Assembly (NCBI RefSeq): GCF_902729445.1
Contig: NZ_CACVCE010000045.1
Location: 124,001-188,000, forward strand
From: Magnetospirillum sp902729445
GTDB taxonomy: Bacteria > Pseudomonadota > Alphaproteobacteria > Rhodospirillales > Magnetospirillaceae
Reading direction: 5' to 3'
Length of the DNA: 64,000 nucleotides
Made by a program: the position numbers and the translations under genes. The notes beneath the pieces were generated by a model. The model did not search any database and was not told the DNA's origin. It saw only the letters and a list, made by a program, of their open reading frames with translations. Of this stretch, positions 48,825 through 57,695 are shown piece by piece; within the stretch, counting starts at the first letter, position 1, and each line of letters opens with the position of its first letter.

Positions 48825-51410
48825 TCAGACCGTGACGCCGTCGGCGATTTCCTTGAAGACGGCGATCTGGTCGAAATTCATGTAGCGATAGACATCCTTG
48901 GCCTTTTCGTTGACCACGGCGACCTGGGCCAGATATTCAGCCGGAGTCGGGATCTTGCCCATCAGGGCGCAGACGGCGGCCAGCTCGGCGGACCCCAGAT
49001 AGACGCGGGTGTCGATGCCCAGACGGTTGGGGAAGTTGCGGGTCGAGGTCGACATCGCGGTCGAACCCTTGCGCACCTGGGCTTGGTTACCCATGCACAA
49101 CGAACAGCCGGGCATTTCCATGCGGGCGCCGGCCTTGCCGAGCACGCTGTAATAGCCTTCCTCGTTCAGGATCATGGCGTCCATCTTGGTGGGCGGCGCG
49201 ATCCACAGGCGGGTCGGGATGTCGGACTTGCCGTCCAGCACCTTACCGGCGGCGCGGAAGTGACCGATATTGGTCATGCACGAGCCGATGAACACCTCGT
49301 CGATCTTGTCGCCGGCCACTTCGCTCAGCAGCTTGACGTCGTCGGGATCGTTCGGGCAGGCGACGATCGGTTCCTTGATGTCGGCCAGATCGATGTCGAT
49401 GATGGCGGCATATTCGGCATCCGCGTCGGGGGCCAACAGCTGCGGGTCCTTGATCCAGGCTTCCATCGCCTTGACGCGGCGGCCCAGCGTGCGGGCATCG
49501 GCATAGCCCTCGGCGATCATCCACTTCATCAGGGTGATGTTCGAGTTCATGTACTCGATGATCGGTTCCTTGTTCAGGCGCACCGTGCAGCCGGCGGCTG
49601 AACGTTCCGCAGACGCATCGGTCAGCTCGAACGCCTGTTCGACCTTCAGGTCGGGCAGGCCCTCGATTTCCAGGATGCGGCCCGAGAACACGTTCTTCTT
49701 GCCCTTCTTCTCGACGGTCAGCAGGCCGGCGCGAATGGCGTAAAGCGGGATGGCGTTGACCAGGTCACGCAGGGTGACACCCGGCTGCAGCGTGCCCTTG
49801 AAGCGGACCAGCACCGATTCCGGCATGTCCAGCGGCATGACGCCGGTGGCGGCGGCAAAGGCGACCAGGCCCGAACCGGCCGGGAACGAGATGCCGATGG
49901 GGAAGCGGGTGTGGGAATCGCCGCCGGTGCCGACGGTGTCGGGCAGCAGCAGGCGGTTCAGCCAGGAATGGATGACGCCGTCGCCGGGACGCAGCGCCAC
50001 GCCGCCTCGGGTCGAGATGAAGCCCGGCAGTTCCTTGTGGGTCTTGACGTCCACCAGCTTGGGATAGGCGGCGGTGTGGCAGAAGGACTGCATCACCATG
50101 TCGGCCGAGAAGCCCAGGCAGGCCAGGTCCTTCAGCTCGTCGCGGGTCATCGGGCCGGTGGTGTCCTGGCTGCCGACAGTGGTCATTTTGGGTTCGCAAT
50201 AAGTGCCCGGGCGCATGCCCTTGCCTTCCGGCAGGCCACAGGCGCGGCCGACCATCTTCTGGGCCAGGCTGTAACCCTTGCCGGTGTCGGCCGGCACGGC
50301 CGGCAGGCGGAACAGGGTGCTGGGTGCCAGCCCCAGGGCCTCGCGGGCCTTGGAGGTCAGGCCACGGCCGATGATCAGCGGGATACGGCCGCCGGCGCGC
50401 ACTTCGTCGAAGATCACGTCGCTCTTGACGGTGAATTCGGCGATGACCTTGCCGTCCTTCAGGGCCTTGCCCTCATAGGGGCGCAGCTCGACCACGTCGC
50501 CCATGTTCATCTGGTTGACGTCCAGCTCGATGGGCAGGGCGCCGGCATCTTCCATGGTGTTGTAGAAGATCGGCGCGATCTTGGTGCCCAGGCAGACGCC
50601 CCCGAAGCGCTTGTTGGGGACGAAGGGGATGTCTTCGCCGGTGAACCACAGCACCGAGTTGGTGGCCGACTTGCGGCTCGAGCCGGTGCCGACCACGTCG
50701 CCGACATAGGCCACCAGGTTGCCCTTGGCGCGCAGATCCTCCAGGAACTTGACCGGGCCGCGCACGCCGGCCTCTTCCGGCTCGATGCCCGGGCGCGGGT
50801 TCTTCAGCATGGCCAGGGCGTGCAGCGGGATGTCGGGGCGGCTCCAGGCGTCGGGAGCGGGCGACAGATCGTCGGTGTTGGTCTCGCCCGACACCTTGAA
50901 GATGGTGACGGTCAGGCTGGCCGGCACTTCCGGGCGCGAGGTGAACCATTCGGCGTCGGCCCAGGACTGGATCACCGCCTTGGCATTGGCGTTGCCCTTG
51001 TCGGCCAGCGCCTTGACGTCGTGGAAATAATCGAACACCAGCAGGGTCTTCTTCAGGCCCTCGGCGGCGGCGGCGCCGCATTCGGCGCAGGCCAGCAGCT
51101 CGATCATCGGCGAGATGTTGAAGCCACCCAGCATGGTGCCCAGCAATTCGGTGGCCTTGACCTTGCTGATCAGCGGGCTGGTGGCGGTGCCCTTGGCGAT
51201 CTCGGCCAGGAAGGCGGCCTTGACGCCCGCGGCATCATCGACGCCGGCCGGCACCCGATAGGTGATCAGCTCGACCAGGGTCTGCTCCTCGCCCTTGGGC
51301 GGGTTCTTCAGCAGCGCGACCAATTCCTCGGTCTGCTTGGCGGTCAGCGGCAGCGGCGGGATCCCCAGGGCGGCGCGTTCGGCAACATGCTGACGATAGG
51401 CTTCGAGCAC
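48825..51410 (-). CDS. acnB: aconitate hydratase B
   Basis: Iron-sulphur enzyme of the citric acid cycle that interconverts citrate and isocitrate. The 861 residues start with the standard AcnB sequence LEAYRQHVAERAALGIPPLPL from a GTG at 51410, with GGAGG eight bases upstream; the TTG further up lacks such a site. The [4Fe-4S] cysteines appear in GSCMTNIGHF and CSLCMGNQAQ, and QDTTGPMTRDE and TVGTGGDSHTR are active-site segments. It is transcribed alone and ends at a strong terminator. Confidence 0.97.
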   Translation of the reverse strand: MLEAYRQHVAERAALGIPPLPLTAKQTEELVALLKNPPKGEEQTLVELITYRVPAGVDDAAGVKAAFLAEIAKGTATSPLISKVKATELLGTMLGGFNISPMIELLACAECGAAAAEGLKKTLLVFDYFHDVKALADKGNANAKAVIQSWADAEWFTSRPEVPASLTVTIFKVSGETNTDDLSPAPDAWSRPDIPLHALAMLKNPRPGIEPEEAGVRGPVKFLEDLRAKGNLVAYVGDVVGTGSSRKSATNSVLWFTGEDIPFVPNKRFGGVCLGTKIAPIFYNTMEDAGALPIELDVNQMNMGDVVELRPYEGKALKDGKVIAEFTVKSDVIFDEVRAGGRIPLIIGRGLTSKAREALGLAPSTLFRLPAVPADTGKGYSLAQKMVGRACGLPEGKGMRPGTYCEPKMTTVGSQDTTGPMTRDELKDLACLGFSADMVMQSFCHTAAYPKLVDVKTHKELPGFISTRGGVALRPGDGVIHSWLNRLLLPDTVGTGGDSHTRFPIGISFPAGSGLVAFAAATGVMPLDMPESVLVRFKGTLQPGVTLRDLVNAIPLYAIRAGLLTVEKKGKKNVFSGRILEIEGLPDLKVEQAFELTDASAERSAAGCTVRLNKEPIIEYMNSNITLMKWMIAEGYADARTLGRRVKAMEAWIKDPQLLAPDADAEYAAIIDIDLADIKEPIVACPNDPDDVKLLSEVAGDKIDEVFIGSCMTNIGHFRAAGKVLDGKSDIPTRLWIAPPTKMDAMILNEEGYYSVLGKAGARMEMPGCSLCMGNQAQVRKGSTAMSTSTRNFPNRLGIDTRVYLGSAELAAVCALMGKIPTPAEYLAQVAVVNEKAKDVYRYMNFDQIAVFKEIADGVTV

Positions 51411-51541
51411 GGGATATCCTCCGCTTTGGAACAAGGACAAGGGTTGCGCCGGGCATGGTGATCCGGCGACGTTGGCTTACACCATATTTTTGCCCGCGAG
51501 TCCAGCCTGGCTATCCCTTCGGGCGGGTAATTTTCTACCCC

Positions 51542-52237
51542 CTACCCGTTTTTTGGGGCCCTCGCCGGGCCCTTCAGCCGCTGGACCACATGGACCATGA
51601 AGGCGGTGCCGATCACCGGCGCCGCCAAATTCAGCAGCGGCACCGAGAACAGCACCGAGATCACCGCTCCGGCCAGCCACAGGCGTCCCAGATTGTTCCT
51701 GAACACCAGCCGTCCGGTCGCCAGGTCCAGCCGGCGCAAAGCCACCAGCTCGAAATATTCGCGGCCCAGCAGGTAGCCGTTGATCGCCGTCACCAGGATG
51801 AAGGTCAGGCCGGTCAGCAGCAGCACCGCATATATAGGGAGCGCCAGCAGGTTGATCACCACCATCACCGCCAAAAATCGTGCGGTGGCCAGCAAGGCTT
51901 CGGTCCAGGGCTGCGGCCGGGCCGGGGCCAGGTGCGGATAGTGGTGGGCCTCGACCGCTTCGGCGGCCTGGTCCAGCATCGGGCTCATGATGGCGGTGGC
52001 CAGCGCGGGGAAGAACAGCAGGGGCAGCACCAGCACCGCCAGCCCCAAGGCCAGGCCGGTGCCGATGTCGGCCCAGGCCTCGGCGAAGAAGGTGACCTGC
52101 GACAAGATGGTCCACACCGCGGCGACCAATGCGATGTAAATCGCCAGGGCGCCAAGGATGCCGCGACCCAGCACCCGGTTCAAGGAGCGGTCGGGAAGTT
52201 GGGCGAAGGCCTTGAACAAAGCCGCGATCATCGTCAT
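51542..52237 (-). CDS. EI24/CysZ-like membrane protein
   Basis: 231 residues with about four membrane spans and the EI24 features SPMLDQAAEAVE and NGYLLGREYFELVALRRL near residue 155. CysZ members move sulphate, but many in alphaproteobacteria are untested; no cysteine genes adjoin it. It is divergent from the PfkB kinase and lies upstream of acnB with a 131-base gap. Confidence 0.83.
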   Translation of the reverse strand: MTMIAALFKAFAQLPDRSLNRVLGRGILGALAIYIALVAAVWTILSQVTFFAEAWADIGTGLALGLAVLVLPLLFFPALATAIMSPMLDQAAEAVEAHHYPHLAPARPQPWTEALLATARFLAVMVVINLLALPIYAVLLLTGLTFILVTAINGYLLGREYFELVALRRLDLATGRLVFRNNLGRLWLAGAVISVLFSVPLLNLAAPVIGTAFMVHVVQRLKGPARAPKNG

Positions 52238-52263
52238 CCCTTATATGTCACGCCGTTTTTATG

Positions 52264-52291
52264 TTGTTCCAGAACGCGGTCTGGATATACT
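52264..52291 (+). promoter_or_regulatory. sigma-70-like promoter of the PfkB kinase gene
   Basis: TTGTTC (52264-52269), 16 bases, TATACT (52286-52291), about 60 bases upstream of the ATG. Confidence 0.5.
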
Positions 52292-52355
52292 GCGCCGCTT
52301 GTCGGGAGCAGGTGTCTTCCGTCCATATCGCGCAGCGAACCACGAGATCAAGATC

Positions 52356-53348
52356 ATGGCAGAACCACGTTTCCACGTCGCCGGTATCGGCAACGCGATT
52401 GTCGACGTGCTGGTCCACGCCGAGGACGAGCTGCTGGCCCGCCTGGGCCTGACCAAGGGCGTCATGACCCTGATCGACAGCGCCGAGGCCGAACGGATCT
52501 ACGCTTCGCTGCCGCCGGGCCTGGAATGCTCGGGCGGGTCGGCGGCCAACACCATCGTCGGCATCGCCTCGCTGGGCGGCAAGGCCGCCTATATGGGCAA
52601 GGTCAAGGACGACCAGCTGGGCCGGGTGTTCGCCCACGACATCAAGAATGCCGGCGCCACCTTCGAGACCGTGGCCGCCGCCGACGGCCCGGCCACCGCG
52701 CGCTGCTTCGTGCTGGTCACCCCCGACGCCCAGCGCACCATGCTGACCTATCTGGGCGCCTGCATCGAATTCGGGCCCGACGATGTCGACGAGGCCGTCA
52801 TTGCCCAGTCCGCCGTGACCTATCTGGAAGGCTATCTGTACGACCCGCCGCTGGCCAAGCAGGCCTTCCTCAAGGCCGCCGGGGTTGCCCACGATTCGGG
52901 GCGCGAGGTGTCGCTGTCGCTGTCCGACCCGTTCTGCGTCGATCGTCACCGGGCCGAGTTCCTGGAACTGATCTCGGGCCATGTCGATATCCTGTTTTCC
53001 AACGATGCCGAAATTCAGTCGCTGTTCTCGACCGACGATTTCGACCAGGCGCTCAGGGCCGTGCGCGGCCACGCCAAGGTGGCGGCGATCACGCGGGGCC
53101 CCAAGGGCTCGGTGGTGGTGACCGACGAGGACGTCATCGTCGTCGGCTGCGACCCGGTCGATCATGTGGTCGATACCACCGGGGCCGGCGATCTTTACGC
53201 CGCCGGCTTCCTGCACGGCTATACCCAAGGCCGTGATCTGGCCACCTGCGCGCGCCTGGGCGGCATCGCGGCGGCCGAGATCATTTCCCACATCGGCGCC
53301 CGCCCGGCGCAGTCTCTGGCCAAGTTGGCCGCCGCCAAGCTGGGCTGA
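52356..53348 (+). CDS. PfkB-family carbohydrate/nucleoside kinase (adenosine-kinase-like)
   Basis: 330 residues from ATG 52356. The N-terminus VAGIGNAIVDVLV, then SGGSAANTIVGIASLGGKAAYMG (first PfkB signature) and DTTGAGDLYAAGFLHGY with the catalytic aspartate (second signature) identify the family. LECSGGSAANT and the ATP site resemble adenosine kinases of alphaproteobacteria, so I favour that; ribokinase or fructokinase activity cannot be excluded. It is followed 44 bases later by typA. Confidence 0.88.
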   Translation: MAEPRFHVAGIGNAIVDVLVHAEDELLARLGLTKGVMTLIDSAEAERIYASLPPGLECSGGSAANTIVGIASLGGKAAYMGKVKDDQLGRVFAHDIKNAGATFETVAAADGPATARCFVLVTPDAQRTMLTYLGACIEFGPDDVDEAVIAQSAVTYLEGYLYDPPLAKQAFLKAAGVAHDSGREVSLSLSDPFCVDRHRAEFLELISGHVDILFSNDAEIQSLFSTDDFDQALRAVRGHAKVAAITRGPKGSVVVTDEDVIVVGCDPVDHVVDTTGAGDLYAAGFLHGYTQGRDLATCARLGGIAAAEIISHIGARPAQSLAKLAAAKLG

Positions 53349-53392
53349 GAGCGCTTTTCCCCATCCCCTTCAAGACAAGAAACGAACCTCCC

Positions 53393-55204
53393 ATGGAACT
53401 TAGGAACATCGCCATCATCGCCCACGTCGACCATGGCAAGACCACCCTGGTCGATGCCATGCTGCGGCAGTCCGGCACCTTCCGCGAAAACCAGCAGGTC
53501 GCCGAGCGGGTGATGGATTCCAACGACCTGGAAAAGGAACGGGGCATCACCATCCTGGCCAAGTGCACCTCGGTCGATTGGAAGGGCGTGCGCATCAACA
53601 TCGTCGACACCCCCGGCCACGCCGATTTCGGCGGCGAGGTGGAACGCATCTTGTCGATGGTCGATGGCGTGGTGGTGCTGGTGGACGCGGCCGAAGGCCC
53701 GATGCCGCAGACCAAGTTCGTCACCGGCAAGGCGCTGGGCCTGGGGCTCAAGCCGATCGTGGTGGTCAACAAGGTCGATCGCGGCGACGCCCGCCCGCAC
53801 GAAGTGCATGACGAATGCTTCGATCTGTTCGCCGCCTTGGACGCCAATGACGAGCAGCTGGACTTCCCGACCCTGTTCGCGGTCGGCCGCGACGGCTGGG
53901 CCGCCGAGGCGCCGGAGGGTCCGAAGGATTCGCTCGAGCCGCTGTTCGACCTGATCCTCAAGCACGTTCCCGCCCCGAACCACGATCTGGACGCCCCCTT
54001 CTCGATGCTGGCCACCACCCTGGAAGCCGACCCCTATCTGGGCCGCATCCTGACCGGGCGCATCGAGACCGGAATCTTGAAGCTGAACATGCCGGTCAAG
54101 GGCATCAACCGCGACGGCGTGGTCGAGCAGTTCCGCGCCTCGAAGATCCTGTCGTTCCGCGGCATCGAGCGGGTGCCGGTCGATCAGGCCGAGGCCGGCG
54201 ACATCGTCTGCCTGGCCGGCATGACCAAGGTCACCGTCGCCGACACCATCTGCGCCGCCGAGGTGAGCGAGCCCCTGAAGGCCCAGCCGATCGACCCGCC
54301 GACGCTGGCGATGATCTTCTCGGTCAACGATTCCCCGCTGGCCGGCACCGAGGGCGACAAGGTCACCAGCCGCGTCATCGGCGCGCGCCTGTTCCGCGAG
54401 GCCGAATCCAACGTCGCCATCCGCATCACCGAGCAGGACAGCAAGGACGCCTTCGAGGTGGCCGGCCGCGGCGAACTGCAGCTGGGCGTGCTGATCGAGA
54501 CCATGCGCCGCGAGGGCTTCGAATTGTCGGTGTCGCGTCCGCGCGTGCTGTTCAAGACCGAGGACGGCCAGCGCCTCGAGCCGATCGAGGAAGTGTTCGT
54601 CGATGTGGACGAGGAATTCTCGGGCGTGGTGGTGGAAAAGATGACCATCCGCAAGGCCGAGCTGACCGGCATGCGCCCGACCGGCGGCGGCAAGACCCGC
54701 ATCACCTTCCTGGCGCCGTCGCGCGGCCTGATCGGCTATCACGGCGAGTTCCTGACCGACACCCGCGGCACCGGCCTGATGAACCGCGTCTATCACGGTT
54801 ACGCCCCCTACAAGGGCGCCATCGAGGGCCGTCGCAACGGCGTCTTGATCTCGAACGCCAGCGGCGAGGCGGTGGCCTATGCGCTGTGGAACCTGGAAGA
54901 TCGCGGCCCGATGTTCATCAATCCGCAGGTCAAGGTCTATGAAGGCATGATCATCGGCGAGCACAGCCGCGGCAACGACCTGGAAGTCAATCCGCTGAAG
55001 GCCAAGCAGCTGACCAACATCCGCGCCTCGGGCAAGGACGAGGCGGTGCGCCTGACGCCGCCGCGCAAGATGAGCCTGGAACAGGCCATCGCCTACATCC
55101 AGGACGACGAGTTGGTGGAAGTGACGCCGAAGTCGATCCGCCTGAGGAAGCGCCTGCGCGATCCGAACGACCGCAAGAAGGCCAGCCGTTCCGCCGAGGA
55201 TTGA
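53393..55204 (+). CDS. typA: translational GTPase TypA/BipA
   Basis: Ribosome-binding GTPase needed for growth at low temperature and stress, and for 50S assembly. The 603 residues contain AHVDHGKTTL (P-loop, 10-19), ERGITILAK (switch I), DTPGHADFGGEVER (G3), NKVDR (G4), the domain-III and V modules and the C-terminal segment RLTPPRKMSLEQAIAYI. It is followed by a long palindromic repeat rather than an obvious simple terminator. Confidence 0.97.
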   Translation: MELRNIAIIAHVDHGKTTLVDAMLRQSGTFRENQQVAERVMDSNDLEKERGITILAKCTSVDWKGVRINIVDTPGHADFGGEVERILSMVDGVVVLVDAAEGPMPQTKFVTGKALGLGLKPIVVVNKVDRGDARPHEVHDECFDLFAALDANDEQLDFPTLFAVGRDGWAAEAPEGPKDSLEPLFDLILKHVPAPNHDLDAPFSMLATTLEADPYLGRILTGRIETGILKLNMPVKGINRDGVVEQFRASKILSFRGIERVPVDQAEAGDIVCLAGMTKVTVADTICAAEVSEPLKAQPIDPPTLAMIFSVNDSPLAGTEGDKVTSRVIGARLFREAESNVAIRITEQDSKDAFEVAGRGELQLGVLIETMRREGFELSVSRPRVLFKTEDGQRLEPIEEVFVDVDEEFSGVVVEKMTIRKAELTGMRPTGGGKTRITFLAPSRGLIGYHGEFLTDTRGTGLMNRVYHGYAPYKGAIEGRRNGVLISNASGEAVAYALWNLEDRGPMFINPQVKVYEGMIIGEHSRGNDLEVNPLKAKQLTNIRASGKDEAVRLTPPRKMSLEQAIAYIQDDELVEVTPKSIRLRKRLRDPNDRKKASRSAED

Positions 55205-55244
55205 TCCCCGGCTTGAAATTTGGCGGGCTACTCCTGGTCCTTTC

Positions 55245-55443
55245 GTCATGCCCGTGCTTGACACGGGCATCATAACCCTCTCCCCTTGTGGGAGAGGGGC
55301 CGCGCGAAGCGCGGGGGTGAGGGGTCTTACGCGCGGCGAGCGCGTAAAAAACGTCTTTGTATCAAGCACATCATATGGCGCGCCGACGCGCGCGCCCCTC
55401 ACCCGGCCGCTTCGCGGCCACCCTCTCCCACAAGGGGAGAGGG
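55245..55443. repeat. composite palindromic repeat element downstream of typA
   Basis: It opens with a REP-like hairpin, ATGCCCGTG / CACGGGCAT, at about 55248-55270. It then has perfect inverted arms of 23 bases, 55276-55298 and 55421-55443, each built on CCCTCTCCC. Inside them further inverted matches occur (GGTGAGGGG near 55316 with CCCCTCACC near 55395). The whole unit could fold as one long hairpin. It looks like a non-coding, MITE-like dispersed repeat; no reading frame is convincing. Confidence 0.8.
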
Positions 55444-55489
55444 AAAACGCCGCAATTGCTGCATCTGCGTGCCCGGACTTTTGCCCCAG

Positions 55490-57097
55490 TTACGATGCGC
55501 GCGAACGGCCGGCGAAGGTCTTAAGGGCTTCGACCACGTTGCGCAGCCAGCCGAAATCGGCGGGCAGCATTTGGGCCAGCTGCATCAAATCCCCGGCATG
55601 GGACTGGATGAAGCCTCCGGCCAGCACCGCCAGCGTGCCGACGCCGATCGTGGCGCCCTGGACGACCACCTTGCGGATTTCCTTGCGGTCGTCGGCGGTC
55701 ACGGTCAGGCTGAGCGCCTCGCGGGCCAGCGGCACCAGGGTATTGTGCAAGGAATCGGCGGCTTCGCGGGCGACGATGGCGGGCGCCGGCTCTGGCGCCC
55801 GGGTCGCCCGGCTCAGCTCGGCCAGGGTGGCGGCCAGGATGGGCGCCGCCAATTCGGGCCGGTCGGCCAGGGCCTGGGCCAGCCGGTCCAGGGTGGCGCT
55901 GATCGGCCGGATGGCCTCGGCCAACACCGGGTCGGATTCCGCCTGGCGGCGATACTCCTTCCATTCGTCGGTCCAGTTCAGCAGCATGCCCAGATTGCCC
56001 AGCAAGGCGTCGCACATCACCCGCTCTTCCGAGGTCAGGGGATCGCCGTCATCCTCGTCGCGCCAGCCGGCCAAGGCCCGGGCCAGGCGATCGGTGGCCA
56101 GGGCCAGGGCCAGCACCTGCAAGCCGGCGCCGTCGGTGCCCAGCCGCTCCTGGCACTGGATCAGGAAATCATCCAGGAAGGCCTTGTTGGCGCCGATCTT
56201 CTGGCGCACCCGGGCCACCCAGTCGCGCACCTCGGCATGCAGGGCGGCCAGTTCCGGCCGGCCGGCCTGACCGGGCTCGGGCTCGGGCGCCAATTCCAGT
56301 CGGCCCGCGACCACCCGGGTCAGCACCGGCCCCCGCCGCTGCTCGGGGACGGTCAGTTCCGGTTCCGGGCCGGGCAGCGTACGCAGATAGGCGAACAGCG
56401 GGCCGATGCCTTGCCGGTAAAGGCTGGCGAAGGGTTCTTCCAGGGGGGTATCCCTCAATGTCAGCGACAGCTTGCTTTCATCAAGACGAGCGAGCCCCTT
56501 CGGCAGTCGGGTGATACGATTGCCCGTGAGGGTAACGTTAATCAGATTGGGAAAGTCGCCGATCCAGTCGGGGAGGTCTGAGACGCCACTGTGCTGGAGG
56601 GTCAGGCCGTGCAAATCATGGCGACGCAGCGCCGCCGGTATTTCGGTCAGCGCCTCCCCCCATAGGTCGATCACTTCCAAATCCGGGACGGCCTCGATCA
56701 TCGCCGCTGCATCGGCGGTATTGGCACCGTTTACCCAAAGGTGGTTCAGTGAGGTCAGCTGGCGCAGGACCGAGAGAATTTGGGGCGTTGCGGCCGATAG
56801 GGATAGCAACGCCAGGCCGCTCCGGTGGAGCTCGGCCGGCAAATCCACCAAGGGGACCTTGGCCGCATAAAGGGTCCGCAGCTGCTTCAGGCGGCTTAGG
56901 CCTGGCGGCAGGGTGGTCAGCGGGTTGTCATCGACATCCAGAGTTACCAGCCCGGTCAGGCGGTCAATGTCGTCGGGCAGGCGGGTGAGGCCGCGTCCAT
57001 TAAGTTTCAGTCGACGAACCTCGTCCAAATCCCCCTCGATCAGGTCTTCGACACTGGCCGGGGCGGTGGGGATGGGGTCTTTCAGCTTCCAGGGCAA
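55490..57097 (-). CDS. leucine-rich-repeat protein with a C-terminal helical, membrane-prone domain
   Basis: 535 residues. Residues about 25-245 form eight or nine LRRs (LTGLVTLDVDDNPLTTLPPGL, then LPDWIGDFPNLINVTLTGN). They end in QGIGPLFAYLRTLPG, the linker motif found in many bacterial LRR-effector and Roco proteins. A proline-rich hinge (about 245-285) follows, then 250 residues of predicted helix with no recognised domain, including GATIGVGTLAVLAGGF near 485, which could be a membrane or pore-lining helix. No Roc GTPase is seen. It lies alone between two palindromic elements, opposite typA. The function is unknown; a sensor-effector is inference. Confidence 0.8.
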   Translation of the reverse strand: MPWKLKDPIPTAPASVEDLIEGDLDEVRRLKLNGRGLTRLPDDIDRLTGLVTLDVDDNPLTTLPPGLSRLKQLRTLYAAKVPLVDLPAELHRSGLALLSLSAATPQILSVLRQLTSLNHLWVNGANTADAAAMIEAVPDLEVIDLWGEALTEIPAALRRHDLHGLTLQHSGVSDLPDWIGDFPNLINVTLTGNRITRLPKGLARLDESKLSLTLRDTPLEEPFASLYRQGIGPLFAYLRTLPGPEPELTVPEQRRGPVLTRVVAGRLELAPEPEPGQAGRPELAALHAEVRDWVARVRQKIGANKAFLDDFLIQCQERLGTDGAGLQVLALALATDRLARALAGWRDEDDGDPLTSEERVMCDALLGNLGMLLNWTDEWKEYRRQAESDPVLAEAIRPISATLDRLAQALADRPELAAPILAATLAELSRATRAPEPAPAIVAREAADSLHNTLVPLAREALSLTVTADDRKEIRKVVVQGATIGVGTLAVLAGGFIQSHAGDLMQLAQMLPADFGWLRNVVEALKTFAGRSRAS

Positions 57098-57190
57098 GGC
57101 TCAAACCTCGACGGATCGGCGGGGTGGATGGGGCCAAGACTAGCATGGGTTGTAAAACGACGGAAGTTTCCGCAACCTCAAAAAGGGTAA

Positions 57191-57407
57191 ACCACAGAGG
57201 CACAGAGGGAGAAACCAAACGGCCCCCGGGAGTCTGTCCGGTCCACGCTGAAGCACACGTCCATCCTATCAAGCCCGGCCATGACGGCGAGGGGTGTGGA
57301 ACATCCGATTCCACCACCCTCAGACAGACTCCAAATCGCCCTGCGGCGGACGGAACCCGAGACGGCGCCGGCGGCACATAACCTCTGTGCCTCTGTGCCT
57401 CTGTGGT
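57191..57407. repeat. MITE-like nested inverted repeat
   Basis: Outer arms ACCACAGAGGCACAGAGG (57191-57208) and its exact inverse (57390-57407), with a further CCTCTGTG unit inside the right arm; inner arms GGAGTCTGTC (57229-57238) and its inverse (57323-57332). About 217 bases, no gene. The outer CCTCTGTG motif is a recurring intergenic repeat type in many bacteria. It fills most of the 339-base gap between the LRR gene and the small gene at 57437; the rest of the gap shows nothing. Confidence 0.75.
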
Positions 57408-57436
57408 GAAATCTTTTCTTCCCGCCGCCCGGTCCG

Positions 57437-57631
57437 TCAGTGCGTCGTCGGCGCCGTACCGGTCAGCACCATCCGTTCCACCTCGTTCAGCACCAGGAAG
57501 GCCAAATCCTGCTCGCGGCCGAACTTGGCGCTCGCGATATCCTCGCGGGCGATGGCGGCGGCATGGTTGCCATAGCGCAGCACCATCAAGCGTGCGGACC
57601 TCATGATCTCATCCCGATCCGGAATCAACAT
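57437..57631 (-). CDS. small protein of unknown function
   Basis: 64 residues, MLIPDRDEIMRSARLMVLRYGN then a helical body with GREQDLAFLVLNEVERMVL. ATG 57631 has AAGGAGG seven bases upstream, which is strong support for translation; a TTG farther upstream is weaker. The pattern is that of a small cytosolic helical protein often met in alphaproteobacteria, but I cannot name the family. It lies between the MITE-like repeat and ccmB, on the same strand as ccmBA. Confidence 0.7.
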   Translation of the reverse strand: MLIPDRDEIMRSARLMVLRYGNHAAAIAREDIASAKFGREQDLAFLVLNEVERMVLTGTAPTTH

Positions 57632-57695
57632 GTCGGCCTCCTTATGCTGGACCAAAACAGCATATGGTGGGTTTAGTTAAGATTTCCAGAACGAA

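Noticed and set aside
53219..55402. 727-residue open frame opposite typA
   Set aside because: typA is certain; this frame is stop-poor GC-rich antisense.
55245..55443. Protein-coding gene within the palindromic element
   Set aside because: Open frames across it are artefacts of repeat symmetry; no ribosome-binding site or recognisable domain.
57124..57381. Short open frame in the MITE-like repeat
   Set aside because: Covers the inverted repeats; no ribosome-binding site and no sensible product.
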